Shown here one piece after another: positions 53,817 through 54,651 of a stretch of 54,651 nt of DNA. The notes under the pieces were generated by a model. That model was not told where the DNA came from and ran no database searches. It saw only the letters and a list, made by a program, of their open reading frames with translations. Source of the DNA: Frankiaceae bacterium (GTDB lineage Bacteria; Actinomycetota; Actinomycetes; JAFAQI01); NCBI GenBank assembly GCA_019239875.1, contig JAFAZI010000022.1:1-54651 (forward strand), written 5' to 3'. The position numbers and the translations under genes are program-made. Position 1 is the stretch's first letter, and each line of letters starts with the position of its first letter.

Positions 53817-54651
53817 GCCAGGACCTCGTCTTCGAGGCGCCGCGCCGGGGCAAGCCGCCGCGTCACCTCGCGGACCTCGATGTCGCTGAGCGTCGAACGG
53901 CGGTCGTCGACGCCGGCGAGCCCGCGTACCGCGCCGACCAGCTGTCTCGCCACTACTTCGGCCGTACGACGACCGACCCCGCGCAGATGACGAATCTGCC
54001 CGCTGCCAGCCGCGAGCGGGTGGTCACGGCGCTGTTGCCGCCGCTCCTCACCGAGGTCCGCAGCCTGGAGTGCGACCGAGGCCTCACCCGCAAGACGCTG
54101 TGGCGGCTGCACGACGGTGCGCTCGTCGAGAGCGTGGTCATGCGCTACCCGAACCGAGTGACGATGTGCATCTCCTCGCAGGCGGGGTGCGGCATGGCGT
54201 GTCCGTTCTGCGCAACCGGGCAGGCCGGTCTCACCCGCAACCTGTCGACCGCGGAGATCGTCGATCAGATCGTGCAGGGCGGCCACGGCGACGTCGACAA
54301 CATCGTCTTCATGGGCATGGGCGAGCCGCTGGCCAACTACGCGGCCGTGACGCGTGCGCTGCGGCGAATCACGGAGCCGGCACCAGCAGGTCTCGGTATC
54401 GGCCAGCGGCATGTCACCGTCTCGACGGTCGGACTGGTACCCGCGATCGACAAGCTGATCGGTGAGGACCTCCAGGTCACGCTCGCCCTGTCACTGCATG
54501 CGCCAGACGACGAGCTTCGCGACACCCTCGTCCCGGTCAACACGCGGTGGAAGGTCGCGGAGGTGCTCGATGCAGCATGGCGCTACGCCGCCGCGACGAA
54601 GCGGCGAATCTCAATCGAGTACGCCCTGATCCGCGACATCAACGACCAGGC
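53813..54651 (+). CDS. rlmN: 23S rRNA (adenine2503-C2)-methyltransferase RlmN, 3' truncated by the window end
   Basis: RlmN is a radical-SAM enzyme that methylates A2503 of 23S rRNA and A37 of some tRNAs. The first 279 codons are present and open to the end. The N-terminal helix-hairpin-helix region has [14 protein letters not shown], and the radical-SAM cluster is Cys126, Cys130, Cys133 (CGMACPFC). [17 protein letters not shown] and [15 protein letters not shown] are also diagnostic. The GTG start overlaps the cdsA stop (GTGA). The active Cys near the C-terminus lies beyond the window. Confidence 0.96.
   Translation, partial: MSQDLVFEAPRRGKPPRHLADLDVAERRTAVVDAGEPAYRADQLSRHYFGRTTTDPAQMTNLPAASRERVVTALLPPLLTEVRSLECDRGLTRKTLWRLHDGALVESVVMRYPNRVTMCISSQAGCGMACPFCATGQAGLTRNLSTAEIVDQIVQGGHGDVDNIVFMGMGEPLANYAAVTRALRRITEPAPAGLGIGQRHVTVSTVGLVPAIDKLIGEDLQVTLALSLHAPDDELRDTLVPVNTRWKVAEVLDAAWRYAAATKRRISIEYALIRDINDQ

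Overview
The window is a 54.6 kb piece of chromosome from a high-GC actinobacterium (Actinomycetota). The evidence is very high G+C, frequent GTG/TTG starts with 4-base stop/start overlaps, an HU with a long Ala/Lys tail, a CofC/FbiD-type F420 biosynthesis gene, a SepIVA-like coiled-coil protein, a WhiG-type sigma factor, DUF3515, DUF2469 and DUF177 proteins, and gene order typical of the class (rpmF-acp-rnc-mutM-acyP-smc-ftsY; rpsP-KH-rimM-trmD-rplS-lepB-rnhB-DUF2469-yraN-comM-dprA-xerC-whiG-rpsB-tsf-pyrH-frr-cdsA-rlmN). I cannot name the order or genus. Almost everything is single-copy housekeeping DNA. I found no rRNA, CRISPR array, insertion sequence or complete prophage.

Layout. 1-1743: end of an FAH-family gene, gltX, tRNA-Gln(CTG), tRNA-Glu(CTC). 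1755-2315: a lower-GC HNH endonuclease-like gene, the only clear accessory gene. 2386-5144: an IclR-family regulator divergent from leuCD, with two inverted repeats between them. 5175-13480: hup with its promoter and a bidirectional terminator, a CSD-like gene and cofC on the minus strand, then plsC-gpsA-transsulfuration enzyme, an NlpC/P60 hydrolase and ddl, followed by three convergent minus-strand genes (lipoprotein, DUF3515, stand-alone RAM domain). 13545-19180: thiL, thiD, GNAT, rpmB (minus), recG, rsmD, coaD. 19204-28337: sepIVA-like, DUF177, rpmF, acp, rnc, mutM, acyP, a small coiled-coil gene, a 23-bp perfect inverted repeat, smc, ftsY and a small gene. 28338-33926: a nitrogen cluster with a GlnR-like operator, amt, PII and a terminator, then a second amt with its own promoter, and glnD. 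33914-38234: an SDR-like fragment, a long-chain acyl-CoA synthetase, ffh and a zinc-ribbon membrane protein. 38365-54651: the rpsP to rlmN run described above, with two adjacent signal peptidases and a minus-strand M23 peptidase homologue before the rpsB leader.

How the genes work together. ffh, ftsY and the two lepB genes form the co-translational export route. rpsP, khpA, rimM, trmD, rplS, rpsB, tsf, frr, rpmB, rpmF, rsmD and rlmN serve ribosome assembly and translation. amt, PII and glnD form the nitrogen-sensing circuit. plsC, gpsA, cdsA, acp and fadD serve phospholipid and fatty-acid metabolism. smc, xerC, recG, mutM, comM and dprA act on DNA.

No undescribed multi-gene system is evident. 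The signals most worth following are: (i) nine or more genes whose start codon lies 6-8 bases after a TANNNT -10 box, suggesting leaderless mRNAs, two of them with the upstream gene's TAG stop inside the -10; (ii) the long perfect hairpin upstream of smc; (iii) a second Amt protein with Glu at the first twin-His position; (iv) a GlnR-like site with a 21-bp rather than 22-bp period; (v) a DUF3515 lipoprotein gene whose only plausible starts are CTG; and (vi) an M23 homologue that has lost its first zinc-ligand His.
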